Shown here: piece after piece, positions 6,820-15,943 of the stretch | Numbering within the stretch: position 1 is the first letter of the stretch | Layout of the letters: each line of letters starts with the position of its first letter | From: SLST01 sp046538735 | Lineage (GTDB): Bacteria; Spirochaetota; Spirochaetia; DSM-27196; SLST01 | Assembly (NCBI GenBank): GCA_046538735.1 | Contig: JBKHII010000005.1 | Span: 1 to 64,000 of the forward strand | DNA: 64,000 bases | Direction of reading: 5' to 3' | Translations under genes and position numbers: made by a program | Notes under the pieces: model-generated | What the model was told of the DNA's origin: nothing | What the model saw: only the letters and a program-made list of their open reading frames with translations | Database searches by the model: none

Positions 6820-9800
6820 ATGAATCGACGACTAGGTGCATTGTTCGCATTCCTCGCAATCGCGACCGCGACGGCGACCGCACAGTACGAGCCGCCCGCC
6901 GGCGCGGAGGACGTCTACGATCTCTACTCCCCGCTCATGCTGGCCGAAGGGTCGCCGGTCGTGAACGGAGAGGGGCCGCAGGCGGATGCGGTGAATCCCG
7001 CTATGAGCGCACTCGCGCAGCGCACCACGCTCGATGCGAGCTATCTCGCGCTGACCGGGTTCGGTTCCGCGGCGGCAGGGGGCGGCTGGCAGGGTCACGT
7101 CGTGAACCTCGGCGTGGTATCGCCCACACCCGTGGGCGTGTTCAGCGGCTCGGCACACGTAATCTCGTCGCCGCTTTCGGGAATGCCGTGGGGCACGACG
7201 GTCGCCGTTCACGCGTCCGCGGCCAAGGAGCTCTACCCGGGGTGGCTCGCCGGGACCGGCATCCGGCTCGTGGGCGGAGCCGCCGACCGGTTCGATTTCG
7301 GTATCGCACTCGACCTCGGGGTGATCCGCGAAGCCGGATCGCTCGGGTTTCTGCGGAATCTGCGATGGGGTCTCGCGCTTCAGAACGTTGGAAAGTGGTA
7401 CGCTCCGGTCGCGGACGCCGGTGGGCTCCCGAGCCCGTTCACACCGGTCGGCGGCATCAGCTTTGACGCAGTCTCCACCGACTGGCTCACCGTGAGCGCG
7501 GGCGGCTCGCTGTCCGCGCCGGCGTTTCAGAATGCCCGACTCGGCATCGGCGCGCGAGCGACGCTGTTCGAGACGATCTCACTCCATGCTGGTTGGAAAG
7601 CCGACCTGCGACAGATCCTCGAGCCGGATATCGCGCAGCGAAGCATCATTCCGAGCTTCGGAATATCCGCCTCGTTCAAGGCCGGTCTCGGTGACGAGGG
7701 TTTTGCCGCCGAGCGCGGCTGGACCGAGACCGAAGTGACGACAACCGCGGCGGCGGCACCGTTGGTGAACGATGTGTGGGCGATCGGAGGTGGGGTAAAC
7801 GCCCCGCTTGGGATCATCGACACGTCCGGACCGCGTACTTCGATTGAGTACGGCGCGCCGCGCTACATCTCGCCGAACAACGACGGAACGCAGGATGCGC
7901 TCGTGGTTCCGATCGACATCACGGACGAGCGGTTCGTCGTGGGTTGGACGTTTGAGGTACGGAACGCGGCCGGCGATATCGTGAGAACGATCAGGAACAA
8001 GGAAGACCGCCCCGAGAACACAGGGATCCGGAACGTCGTGGATCGGATCGTGGAGCGCAGAAGCGGGGTCCCGATCCCCAGGGAGATTCGCTGGGACGGC
8101 ACCACGGACAACGGGGACACCGCGGACGACGGCGAGTACACATTCCAGCTTCTTGCGATCGACGACAACGGGAATCGCGGATCGAGCGCTTCGTACACCG
8201 TCTACGTGGACGCGACCCCGCCCGTCGTCGAGATCGAGGCTCCGGAGGCGGAGCAGCTCATCTTCTCGCCGAACGCGGACGGGTTCAAGGATACCATCTC
8301 GATCGATCAGAACGGATCGGTCGAAGACGAGTGGCGAGGCGAGTTCATCAACGCCGCCGGAAGAGTGGTGCGGACGTACGTCTTCAACGAGACCGAACCT
8401 CGGGAGATCGTGTGGGACGGTCGCGGAGACGACGGCGCCGTGCAGCCGGACGGAGTCTACCGGTATCGCGTCTCGGCGACCGACCCCGCCGGGAACTCCG
8501 CGTCCGCCGAGCTCTCCAACATCATCTTGAGCACGGAAGCTACACCGGTGGAGGTCGTGATCTCTTCCGCTCACTTCTCGCCCAACGGCGACGGACGGCA
8601 GGATGAGCTCTCGATTCGGCCGGAGGTGACAAGTACAGCGGGGATCACGTCGTGGACGATCTCGGTGCGCGACGTGGAGGGCAACGAGGTTCGGACCTAC
8701 AGCGATGTCGCCGGTCTTCCTGAGCCCGTGACCTTCGACGGTCGCGACCAGGGCGGCACGTTGGTCGGCGAGGGCGAGTACTTCGCGGAGCTCGAGGTCG
8801 TCTACCGGAACGGCAACCGGCCCAGCGCGCAGTCGGCCGTGTTCACCGTAGACGTGACGCCTCCGTTGGCGGAAGCGCGCGCGGACGTGGGGCTGTTCTC
8901 GCCGAACGGCGACGGCACGCTCGATTCGGTGACCTTCTTCAACGAGGCTTCCCGCGAGGAACGTTGGCGCGGCGTGATCCTCGACAGAGACGGAAACGCG
9001 GTCCGGACGTACACGTGGACCCAGATCCCCGAGCGGGCGATCGAATGGAACGGTCGGCGGGACGACGGCCGATTGGCATCGGACGGGCGATACTCCTATG
9101 TGCTTGCGACCGAAGACGAGGCCGGGAACATCGGTAGAAGCGACCCGGTCGTGGTCGAGCTCGATACCTCCGAGGGCGAGGTCGGCCTGAGGGCCGAGTT
9201 CGATGCGTTCAGCCCCAATGCGGACGGCGTCCGGGACAGACAACGTCTGTTCCTGCGAATCGATCGCGCGGACGAGGTTGCTACCTACGAAGTGGAGATT
9301 GACTCCGCCGGCGGCGAGACGGTACGCAGCTTCAGCGGCCGGGGCGAACCGGCTGAGAACGTTGTGTGGGACGGAACGCTCTCCACCGGCAGACGCGCCG
9401 GCGACGGCAGCTACCGTGCGACGCTGGCCGTCGTACTCGAGAATGGTGTTCGGCTCCAGGCGCAGACGGCACCGTTCGTCGTGGATACGCGTGCGCCCAC
9501 GGTGACCATCAACACCCCGTATGTCCTTTTCAGCCCAAACGGCGACGGGAATCGCGACGTGCTGAGGATTGAGCAGTCCACGAGCAGCGAGGAGGAGTGG
9601 ACCGCCGTGATTCGCGACTCCGCCGGAGAGACGATCCGGGAGTACCTCTGGCGCGGCAACGCAACGAACGTGGAGTGGGACGGCACCGATTCCTCCGGAA
9701 ACCAGGTCGAGGACGGCTCTTACACCTATGAGATCTCAACGACGGATCGGGCCGGGAACAGCGTCGTCCGAACCGTGCCGGACATCACGGTCGATACCCG

Positions 9801-10842
9801 GGCGCCGCAACTCTTCGTGACGGCGAGCACTTCCGCGTTCTCCCCGAACGACGACGACGTGCGGGATTCCGTGGAGTTCGACCTCTATGCGAATCTGCTG
9901 GACGGCGCGGACGAGTGGCGCCTGATCATCCGCAACAGTGCCGGAACCGTCGTTCGACAGTTCAGCGGGTCGGAGCTTGCCGCGGAGCGGACCGTTCGGT
10001 GGGACGGCCGCGACGGAAGAGGCGAGACCCGGGAGGGAACGTTCATTGCCGAGTATGCCGTCGACTACACGAAAGGTGACGAGGCGAGAGCGGTTTCGTC
10101 CGCGGTGCGGCTTGACGTATCGCCGCCCGAGGCGGATGTCAGGCTCGAACCGATCCCGTTCTCGCCGGACAACGACGGCGTGGACGACGAGCTCGTGATC
10201 GGTCTCAGCGTGACGGACGCGAGCGAGATCCAGGCGTGGCGCTTTGAGATCCTCGATCGAAACCGACGCTTCTTCACCGAGTTCACGGGTCGGGGCGCCC
10301 CGGCTGCCGAGCTTATTTGGGACGGACGCGCCGCCGACGGCGAGCTCGTCATCTCGGCGGAGGACTATCCGTATCGCTTCACGGTGAGCGACGAGCTCGG
10401 CAACATGACGACGGTCGAGGGCGTCATCCCCGTGGACATCCTCGTAGTGCGGGACGGCGATCGTCTGAAGGTGCAGATCGCGAACATCACCTTCGAGCCG
10501 AACAGCCCGGAGCTCGTGCTCGATCCGAACGACGAGCGCGGGGCGAAGAACCGGGCAATTCTCCAACGGTTGGCTCAGATCTTCGACAAATACTCGACCT
10601 ATCAGATCCGAATCGAGGGTCACGCGGTGAACGTGACCGGAACCGAGCGCGAGGAGCGCGAAGAACTCCAGCCGCTGAGCCTTGCGCGGGCGCAGACGGT
10701 CAGGGCCGCGATGATAGAAGAGGGTATCGCCGAGCGGCGAGTATCCACGCTCGGCCGCGGAGGGACCGAGCCGGTCGTTCCGCATACCGATTTGGAGAAC
10801 CGGTGGAAAAACCGCCGTGTCGAGTTCATCCTGATTCGCTAA
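6820..10842 (+). CDS. Large outer-membrane-type protein: beta-barrel-like N-terminus, FlgD/Ig-like repeats, OmpA C-terminal domain
   Basis: 1340 residues from the ATG at 6820, chosen because it gives a clean signal peptide (hydrophobic core LGALFAFLAIATATATA, cleavage before QYEPP). Residues ~30-330 resemble PorV/UPF0164-like barrels (DAVNPAMSALAQ, many Gly/aromatic alternations). Residues ~349-1205 hold eight repeats of about 105 residues. Each opens with FSPNxDGxxD (acidic, probably Ca-binding) and ends with a WDGxxxxG...DGxYxY...DxAGN block as in FlgD-type Ig domains. Residues ~1215-1340 form an OmpA peptidoglycan-binding domain (LSLARAQTVRAAMIEEGI, NRRVEFIL), although the usual GHTD reads GHAVN. 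It probably spans or anchors the outer membrane to the peptidoglycan. Confidence 0.88.
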   Translation: MNRRLGALFAFLAIATATATAQYEPPAGAEDVYDLYSPLMLAEGSPVVNGEGPQADAVNPAMSALAQRTTLDASYLALTGFGSAAAGGGWQGHVVNLGVVSPTPVGVFSGSAHVISSPLSGMPWGTTVAVHASAAKELYPGWLAGTGIRLVGGAADRFDFGIALDLGVIREAGSLGFLRNLRWGLALQNVGKWYAPVADAGGLPSPFTPVGGISFDAVSTDWLTVSAGGSLSAPAFQNARLGIGARATLFETISLHAGWKADLRQILEPDIAQRSIIPSFGISASFKAGLGDEGFAAERGWTETEVTTTAAAAPLVNDVWAIGGGVNAPLGIIDTSGPRTSIEYGAPRYISPNNDGTQDALVVPIDITDERFVVGWTFEVRNAAGDIVRTIRNKEDRPENTGIRNVVDRIVERRSGVPIPREIRWDGTTDNGDTADDGEYTFQLLAIDDNGNRGSSASYTVYVDATPPVVEIEAPEAEQLIFSPNADGFKDTISIDQNGSVEDEWRGEFINAAGRVVRTYVFNETEPREIVWDGRGDDGAVQPDGVYRYRVSATDPAGNSASAELSNIILSTEATPVEVVISSAHFSPNGDGRQDELSIRPEVTSTAGITSWTISVRDVEGNEVRTYSDVAGLPEPVTFDGRDQGGTLVGEGEYFAELEVVYRNGNRPSAQSAVFTVDVTPPLAEARADVGLFSPNGDGTLDSVTFFNEASREERWRGVILDRDGNAVRTYTWTQIPERAIEWNGRRDDGRLASDGRYSYVLATEDEAGNIGRSDPVVVELDTSEGEVGLRAEFDAFSPNADGVRDRQRLFLRIDRADEVATYEVEIDSAGGETVRSFSGRGEPAENVVWDGTLSTGRRAGDGSYRATLAVVLENGVRLQAQTAPFVVDTRAPTVTINTPYVLFSPNGDGNRDVLRIEQSTSSEEEWTAVIRDSAGETIREYLWRGNATNVEWDGTDSSGNQVEDGSYTYEISTTDRAGNSVVRTVPDITVDTRAPQLFVTASTSAFSPNDDDVRDSVEFDLYANLLDGADEWRLIIRNSAGTVVRQFSGSELAAERTVRWDGRDGRGETREGTFIAEYAVDYTKGDEARAVSSAVRLDVSPPEADVRLEPIPFSPDNDGVDDELVIGLSVTDASEIQAWRFEILDRNRRFFTEFTGRGAPAAELIWDGRAADGELVISAEDYPYRFTVSDELGNMTTVEGVIPVDILVVRDGDRLKVQIANITFEPNSPELVLDPNDERGAKNRAILQRLAQIFDKYSTYQIRIEGHAVNVTGTEREEREELQPLSLARAQTVRAAMIEEGIAERRVSTLGRGGTEPVVPHTDLENRWKNRRVEFILIR
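7866..10440 (+). repeat. Eight degenerate in-frame repeats of ~315 bp
   Basis: FSPN-type motif starts fall near 7867, 8263, 8574, 8895, 9208, 9530, 9838 and 10158. Spacing is 308-322 bp apart from a longer first interval of ~396. The repeats are diverged at DNA level, so they are protein repeats, not recent tandem duplications. Confidence 0.85.
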
Positions 10843-10854
10843 GCTTCCGGTAGA

Positions 10855-12663
10855 ATGCGCGGCCGGATACCCGAGAGCGTCATCGACGAGATCGCTCGCA
10901 GAGTCGATCTCGTTGAGCTCGTGGGGAACTATGTACAGCTTCAGAAGAAGGGCGCACGCTACATGGGGCTGTGTCCCTTCCACAGCGAGAAGACTCCTTC
11001 GTTCAGCGTGGACCCGGATGCCGGTCTCTACTACTGCTTCGGATGCCACGCTGCCGGTGGAGTGTTCAAGTTCCTCATGGAGATCGAGGGCCTCACGTTT
11101 CCCGAGGCGGTGAAGCAGCTTGGCGAGCAGGTCGGCGTGGAGGTGGAGTCGTCGCAGGAAGACGAGGCCGGCAGGACACGCCGGGCGCTCGGCGAGCTCT
11201 ACAACCGGGTTGCGAAGAGTTTCGTGCACTTCCTCCACGCCGACGCCGGGCTCGAGGCGCGCGAGATACTCGCGCGCCGTGCGGTGACGCCGGAGACGCT
11301 CGATCGTTTCGGCGTCGGTTTCTCGCCGCGCGACCCCTTCTGGCTCCACGGTTTTCTCGTCTCAAAGGGATACTCGGAGGGCTTTCTTCGCACCTCCGGG
11401 CTCTTCACCCGTGCCAACCCGAAGCGAGCGTTGTTCGCCGGCAGGATCATGTTCCCGATTCGGTCGCGGCGCGGCGATGTTCTCGCCTTCGGCGGTCGAA
11501 TCGTCTCCGGAGACGGGCCCAAGTACATCAACTCCCCGGACACGCCGATCTACCGGAAACGAGAGAACCTCTTCGGCATAGACGTGGCGCTCAAACAGAT
11601 TCGTCAGGAGCGGAGTGTCGTGATCGCGGAAGGGTACATGGACGTGATTGCGTTGCACCAGGCCGGGGTCGAGACTGCGGTTGCGCCGCTGGGAACCTCG
11701 TTTACGCCCGAGCAGGCCGCGTTTCTCACGCGGTACATCGACCGCGCGACGCTGCTCTTCGACTCGGACGAGGCGGGCGCGCGTGCCACGCGCAAAGCGG
11801 CAGAGATCCTTGAGCCATATGGAGTTGCGCTGGCGGTCTCGCCGCTTGAGCCCGGATCGGATCCCGCCGATCTCCTGCAGAATGGGGGTAGTCGGGAGGT
11901 TCTGAATGCAGTATCTTCGTCGCTAACGGTCTTGGAGTTCCTTGTGCGACAGAGTCTGCAGGAGAATGCTGCGTCAAGAGGGGTGAGCTCTTCCTCCCCC
12001 GAGGCGAAGGACGCGGTACTGCGGGACATCTATCCCTACGTGGTGCTCATGAACTCCCAGGTCAAACGCGAGGAGAGTCTACGTCTGCTGTCGGACCTCG
12101 TTGGAGTGGACCAGGACGCTGTTCGCCGGGACTTCGCCGCGCTTTCGCGCTCGTCGCGGAAAGAACGAGCGGGGTCCCACGTGAGGAGAGACCACGCGCC
12201 CGTTCAGCAGACGCATGCACGGAGAGGAACACCGCTATCTCACGATCTCTTTCTGATGCTCGCGACGGTGCAGAGTCGGGAGCACTTTGCGTTTGTGCGA
12301 AGGTTCATCCAACCGGAGGATTTGGATGACGCGGTCGCGCGCGAGGTCTACATCGCACTGGAAGAGTCGTTCCGGCGAGGCGAGACCTCGCTGGAGGCGT
12401 TGCTCGGGCGCATCACGAAGCCCGAAGTGGTAGATGTCGTGCAGGAACGCGTCGCGTCCGGAGAGTTCGCCGATCACGGCGAGCAGTCCATTCGCGACGC
12501 GGTGACCGCGATTCGTCGGCGCGTGTTGATTCAGCAGCGCCGAGCCGTTGAGGCGGAGTTGCGACGGGTTGCGGCGAGCGAGGGCGGGAGCGACTATCTC
12601 GAGCTCCTCTCGGAGAAGATGCACCTCGACCGCGAACTAGAGAAGCTGAAGGGTGAGGGCTGA
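10855..12663 (+). CDS. dnaG: DNA primase
   Basis: 602 residues. Synthesises RNA primers at the replication fork. The CHC2 zinc finger has Cys40, His43, Cys61 and Cys64 (CPFH...CFGC). The Toprim catalytic core has Glu259 in VVIAEGYMDV and Asp303/Asp305 in LLFDSDEAG. The RNA polymerase basic motif region GDVLAFGGRIV is present. The C-terminal ~150 residues would be the DnaB-helicase-binding domain. It begins 12 bases after the large repeat gene and its TGA overlaps the rpoD ATG by one base (TGATG), giving the classical dnaG-rpoD macromolecular-synthesis pair. rpsU, which often precedes dnaG, is not here. Confidence 0.97.
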   Translation: MRGRIPESVIDEIARRVDLVELVGNYVQLQKKGARYMGLCPFHSEKTPSFSVDPDAGLYYCFGCHAAGGVFKFLMEIEGLTFPEAVKQLGEQVGVEVESSQEDEAGRTRRALGELYNRVAKSFVHFLHADAGLEAREILARRAVTPETLDRFGVGFSPRDPFWLHGFLVSKGYSEGFLRTSGLFTRANPKRALFAGRIMFPIRSRRGDVLAFGGRIVSGDGPKYINSPDTPIYRKRENLFGIDVALKQIRQERSVVIAEGYMDVIALHQAGVETAVAPLGTSFTPEQAAFLTRYIDRATLLFDSDEAGARATRKAAEILEPYGVALAVSPLEPGSDPADLLQNGGSREVLNAVSSSLTVLEFLVRQSLQENAASRGVSSSSPEAKDAVLRDIYPYVVLMNSQVKREESLRLLSDLVGVDQDAVRRDFAALSRSSRKERAGSHVRRDHAPVQQTHARRGTPLSHDLFLMLATVQSREHFAFVRRFIQPEDLDDAVAREVYIALEESFRRGETSLEALLGRITKPEVVDVVQERVASGEFADHGEQSIRDAVTAIRRRVLIQQRRAVEAELRRVAASEGGSDYLELLSEKMHLDRELEKLKGEG

Positions 12664-14405
12664 TGACGGAACTGCAGAACGATCCAGCGATGCTCAAGCT
12701 CATCGACTATGCGAAGGGCAAGGAGCGCGTCAGCTATGAAGAGGTGCACGACTTCCTGCCCGACTCGGTGGTCAACTCCGACAAAATCGACGACGTCATC
12801 GCAATCCTGGCCAAACACAACGTGAAGCTCGAGGACGCCATTGACGACGACGGCGCCGACGAGGAAGAGGACAAACCGAGCAATCGTCGGGCCGACAAAC
12901 GACGACGACTCGTTCTCGGCGAGAAGGAAAGCGCGATCGACGATCCGATCAGGCTCTATCTTCGTGAGATCGGGAAGGAGAACCTGCTCACTGCCGAGCA
13001 GGAGGTCGAGCTCTCCAAGAAGATGGAGGACGGCGAGAACATCATCAAGGATGTGATCAAGGGTTCCGGGGTGCTCATTCCGGAGTTCCACCAACTCGCG
13101 CAACGAACGTTCTCCAAACGCGATCCTCGCGAGATGAACCTCAGCAAGAAGGAGATCTCGGAGTTCCTCGCCGAGCGGCGGAGACTCGGGCAGTACTACA
13201 AGGAATCGCTCAAGGACGTCTTCCCCGAGCTGAGGGCGTACATGGAAGAGAAGCAGACGCTCATCGGCCGTGGCGGAGATCTGCTTGACGACGGAGCGCT
13301 TGCGAAGAAACGCAAGACGCTGATGAAGAAGCTCGGCGAGCTCGAGATCCACCAGGAGGAGATTCTCTACTTCTCGGAGAAGTTCACCTCGGTTGCCAGA
13401 AAGATCCGCCGGCTGCGGGACGAACAGGCGCGGATTGAGAAGCGACTCCGCGTGAGAAACATGCGTGAGCTTCGCAGTCTCGGACGCGGGCTCGCCAGCG
13501 CGGCCGAGCGCAGGAGAATCGAAGACGAGCTGGGACTCAGCGCGGACGTGATCAAGGATCGAATACGCCAAGTCCAGTTGACGGAGAAGAAGCTGACCGC
13601 CCTCGAGGTCGAGTTCGAGAACTCGATCGAGGAGATCCTGGAAATGGCCAACCAGATCGTGCGTGGTCGCACGATGATGCAGAGCGCGAAGGACCGGCTC
13701 ATCAAGGCCAACCTTCGCCTCGTGGTCAGCATCGCAAAGAAGTACACGAACCGCGGGCTTCACTTCTTCGATCTGGTGCAAGAGGGGAATATCGGGCTCA
13801 TCAAGGCGGTTGAGAAGTTCGAGTATCGAAAAGGATACAAGTTCTCAACGTACGCAACGTGGTGGATCCGACAGGCGATCACGAGGAGTATCTCCGATCA
13901 GGCACGCACGATCCGTGTTCCGGTGCACATGATCGAGCAGATCAACAAGGTCGTGCGCGAGAGTCGGCAACTGATGCAGATGTTCGGTCGCGAGCCGACC
14001 GACGAAGAGATCGCGGATCGACTCGGCTGGTCGGTTGTTCGCGTCAAGAGCGTGAAGAACGTCGCGCGCGAGCCGATCTCGCTCGAGACGCCGATCGGCG
14101 AAGAAGAAGACTCGTTGCTCGGCGACTTCATCGAAGACAAGGACGTGGAGAACCCTGCGCACCAGACCGCGTTCACGTTGCTGCAGGAACAGCTGCGCGA
14201 CGTGCTCTCCACGTTGCCCGACCGGGAGCAGGAAGTTCTAAAGATGCGGTTCGGTCTCGAGGACGGGTACTCGCTGACGCTCGAGGAGGTCGGCTTGTAC
14301 TTCAACGTCACCCGAGAGCGTATCCGACAGATAGAGGCGAAGGCGCTTCGCCGACTCCGCCATCCGAAGCGGAGCCGACGATTGAAGGACTATCTCGATC
14401 ATTAG
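12663..14405 (+). CDS. rpoD: RNA polymerase primary sigma factor RpoD
   Basis: 580 residues. Directs core RNA polymerase to housekeeping promoters. Region 1.1 is at the N-terminus, 1.2 at DDPIRLYLREIGKENLLT, a non-conserved insertion of roughly 200 residues follows, then regions 2.1-2.4 (ANLRLVVSIAKKYTNRG, GLIKAVEKFEYRKGYKFST, YATWWIRQAITRSISDQ), region 3 and region 4.2 (TLEEVGLYFNVTRERIRQI). The intact 2.4 and 4.2 elements are consistent with the TTGACA/TATAAT-like promoters found elsewhere in the window. The start overlaps the dnaG stop. Followed 9 bases later by a zinc-ribbon gene. Confidence 0.98.
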   Translation: MTELQNDPAMLKLIDYAKGKERVSYEEVHDFLPDSVVNSDKIDDVIAILAKHNVKLEDAIDDDGADEEEDKPSNRRADKRRRLVLGEKESAIDDPIRLYLREIGKENLLTAEQEVELSKKMEDGENIIKDVIKGSGVLIPEFHQLAQRTFSKRDPREMNLSKKEISEFLAERRRLGQYYKESLKDVFPELRAYMEEKQTLIGRGGDLLDDGALAKKRKTLMKKLGELEIHQEEILYFSEKFTSVARKIRRLRDEQARIEKRLRVRNMRELRSLGRGLASAAERRRIEDELGLSADVIKDRIRQVQLTEKKLTALEVEFENSIEEILEMANQIVRGRTMMQSAKDRLIKANLRLVVSIAKKYTNRGLHFFDLVQEGNIGLIKAVEKFEYRKGYKFSTYATWWIRQAITRSISDQARTIRVPVHMIEQINKVVRESRQLMQMFGREPTDEEIADRLGWSVVRVKSVKNVAREPISLETPIGEEEDSLLGDFIEDKDVENPAHQTAFTLLQEQLRDVLSTLPDREQEVLKMRFGLEDGYSLTLEEVGLYFNVTRERIRQIEAKALRRLRHPKRSRRLKDYLDH

Positions 14406-14414
14406 GAAGGAACC

Positions 14415-15452
14415 ATGACGGAAGATACCATTGAGAAGCTGAAGTCGTTGCAGGACATTCTCAGCCAGAAATTCGAGATCGAGCGAGAGATCGCCGAGCT
14501 TCCGAAGGCGCTCTCCACGAAGACCGAGCTGGTCAATCGTCTGAAGAAGAGCTACATCGAAAAGAACACGCAGTACGACGAGACGAAGAAGCGAATCACC
14601 GAGCTGCGCCGCCAGATGAGCGAGGCGGAGACCGAGCGTGAGAAGTACGAGCAGCAGATGGATCTGATCAAGACCCAGCGCGAGTACGAAGCTCTCGACA
14701 AGGAGATTCGCGACGCATCCGAGCGCGAGCAGTACTTCCGCAAGGAGCTGCAGCGCGAAGAGAAAGCGCTCGAAGAGATGGGCGAGGCGCTCGAGCGCGA
14801 AGAGGGCATGATCGAGGAGCAGGAGAAGGAGCTCGAGGACGAGCAGGAGAAGATCAAGAGCGAAACCGACGACCGTCGGAAGCGGCTCAAGGATCTGGAG
14901 AAGGAAGAGAAGAAGCTCGTTCCCGGACTGGACGAAGAGTTGCTCTTCAAGTTCGAGCGGATCATTCGGAGCAAGGAGGGGCAGGGGATCGTCCCGCTCC
15001 ATCGCAGCGTGTGCACGGGCTGCCAGATGATACTTCCCCTCCAGTTCGTGAACGAGGTTCGCCGCGGCGAGGAGATACTCTTCTGCCCGTACTGCAGCAA
15101 GATCGTGTTCTACATGGGCGACGAAGAGGAAGCCGAAGGGGCCTTCCTGGAGGAGGACGCGGAGGCGCTTGCCGATCTCGTGGACGACGAGTACTTCGAC
15201 GAAGACGAAGGCGAAGGCGAAGCTGACGAGCTCGAAGACGACGACGAGGAAGACGTCGAGGAAGAGGACGACGACGAGGAAGAGGACGCAGACGACGACG
15301 AGGAAGAGGAAGAGGCAGAGGCCGAGGCGGAAGTCGTGGTGGAGGAGGAGGAAGAGGACGTCCTTGACGAAGACGACTCGGACGACGACCTTGAAGACGA
15401 CCTCTCGGACGACGACGAGGAAGAAGACGAGTTCGCGGATGAAGAAGAGTAG
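14415..15452 (+). CDS. C4-type zinc-ribbon coiled-coil protein with hyper-acidic tail
   Basis: 345 residues. Residues 5-170 are a long charged coiled coil (heptads such as EKYEQQMDLIKTQREYEAL). A zinc ribbon follows with Cys200, Cys203, Cys224 and Cys227 (CTGC, CPYC), matching the zf-RING_7/DUF164 family found next to RNase P RNA or RNase H genes in many bacteria. After residue 235 comes a ~110-residue tail that is about three-quarters Asp/Glu, which the family normally lacks. The Shine-Dalgarno is AAGGAA before the ATG. The family is proposed to bind nucleic acid; the tail could mimic nucleic acid or bind cations. The gene ends 15 bases before rnpB. Confidence 0.9.
   Translation: MTEDTIEKLKSLQDILSQKFEIEREIAELPKALSTKTELVNRLKKSYIEKNTQYDETKKRITELRRQMSEAETEREKYEQQMDLIKTQREYEALDKEIRDASEREQYFRKELQREEKALEEMGEALEREEGMIEEQEKELEDEQEKIKSETDDRRKRLKDLEKEEKKLVPGLDEELLFKFERIIRSKEGQGIVPLHRSVCTGCQMILPLQFVNEVRRGEEILFCPYCSKIVFYMGDEEEAEGAFLEEDAEALADLVDDEYFDEDEGEGEADELEDDDEEDVEEEDDDEEEDADDDEEEEEAEAEAEVVVEEEEEDVLDEDDSDDDLEDDLSDDDEEEDEFADEEE
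15189..15450 (+). repeat. Low-complexity GAC/GAG/GAA codon run
   Basis: Purine-rich, Asp/Glu-encoding low-complexity stretch forming the acidic tail of the zinc-ribbon protein. The opposite strand is an open serine-rich frame that I regard as an artefact of this composition. Confidence 0.85.
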
Positions 15453-15467
15453 CGAAGCGGGCTCGAT

Positions 15468-15853
15468 GAGGGCAGATTGAGGCGCCGCCGGGACTCGGTC
15501 TTCCGAGTCCTGGAGGAAAGTCCGGGCTCCACAGGGCACGGTACCGGGTAACCCCCGGGGACGCGGTCGGTTCTCCGGCCGTGTCACAGAGAGTGCAACA
15601 GAAAGCATACCGCCCGCTTGCGGGTAAGGGTGAAATGGTGGGGTAAGAGCCCACCGGTTGTCGGGCAACCGGCAACGCTGGAAAACCTTGCCGGGAGCAA
15701 AGCCAAGCAGTGAAGGGACGGCCCGTCCACCACGGGCGCGCATCGCGTGGTCCGTGACTTCACGGGTAGGCTGCTCAGATAGATGGCGCCAGGCTTCCGA
15801 CGCGTACGCGTCGGCGAGCACCAACAGAACCCGGCTTACGGATCTGCCCTCTT
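15468..15853 (+). ncRNA. rnpB: RNase P RNA (bacterial type A)
   Basis: The catalytic RNA that matures tRNA 5' ends. The conserved core GGAGGAAAGTCCGGGCTCC lies at 15512-15530, the AGAGTGCAACAGAAAGCATA block at ~15589-15610 and the ACAGAACCCGGCTTA block at ~15824-15838. Helix P1 is a perfect 10-bp pairing of GAGGGCAGAT (15468-15477) with ATCTGCCCTC (15842-15851), which sets the ends to within a few bases. There is no AT-rich promoter in the ~60 bases upstream, so it may be read from the rpoD/zinc-ribbon transcript or from an unusual promoter in the acidic tail. Confidence 0.95.
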
Positions 15854-15901
15854 CGAGGCTGCTTGCGCGCGAGTCACGCGTGGATCCCCTTCTACGCATT
15901 A

Positions 15902-15930
15902 TTGACTTTCTTGCCTTGCTCCGATCTAAT
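15902..15930 (+). promoter_or_regulatory. Sigma70-type promoter of the TPR-mre-mrdA-rodA operon
   Basis: TTGACT (15902-15907), 17-base spacer, TCTAAT (15925-15930). Expected +1 at about 15937, seven bases before the ATG at 15944. It is the only good promoter ahead of the six-gene cell-shape operon. Confidence 0.7.
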
Positions 15931-15943
15931 ACGACAGTCGATC

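Noticed and set aside
7579..9243. 554-codon minus-strand frame inside the repeat protein
   Set aside because: Mirror of the repeats; no domain and no start signal, while the plus frame has a signal peptide and clear repeats.
7866..10440. Periodic ~315-bp repeats considered as a possible CRISPR or tandem DNA array
   Set aside because: The period is far too long for CRISPR, and the DNA is diverged; only the encoded amino-acid motifs repeat.
14238..15899. 553-codon minus-strand frame opposite the zinc-ribbon gene and rnpB
   Set aside because: Low complexity (Leu/Val/Phe runs) caused by the GAC/GAG-rich acidic tail on the other strand; it also crosses rnpB, a well-defined RNA.
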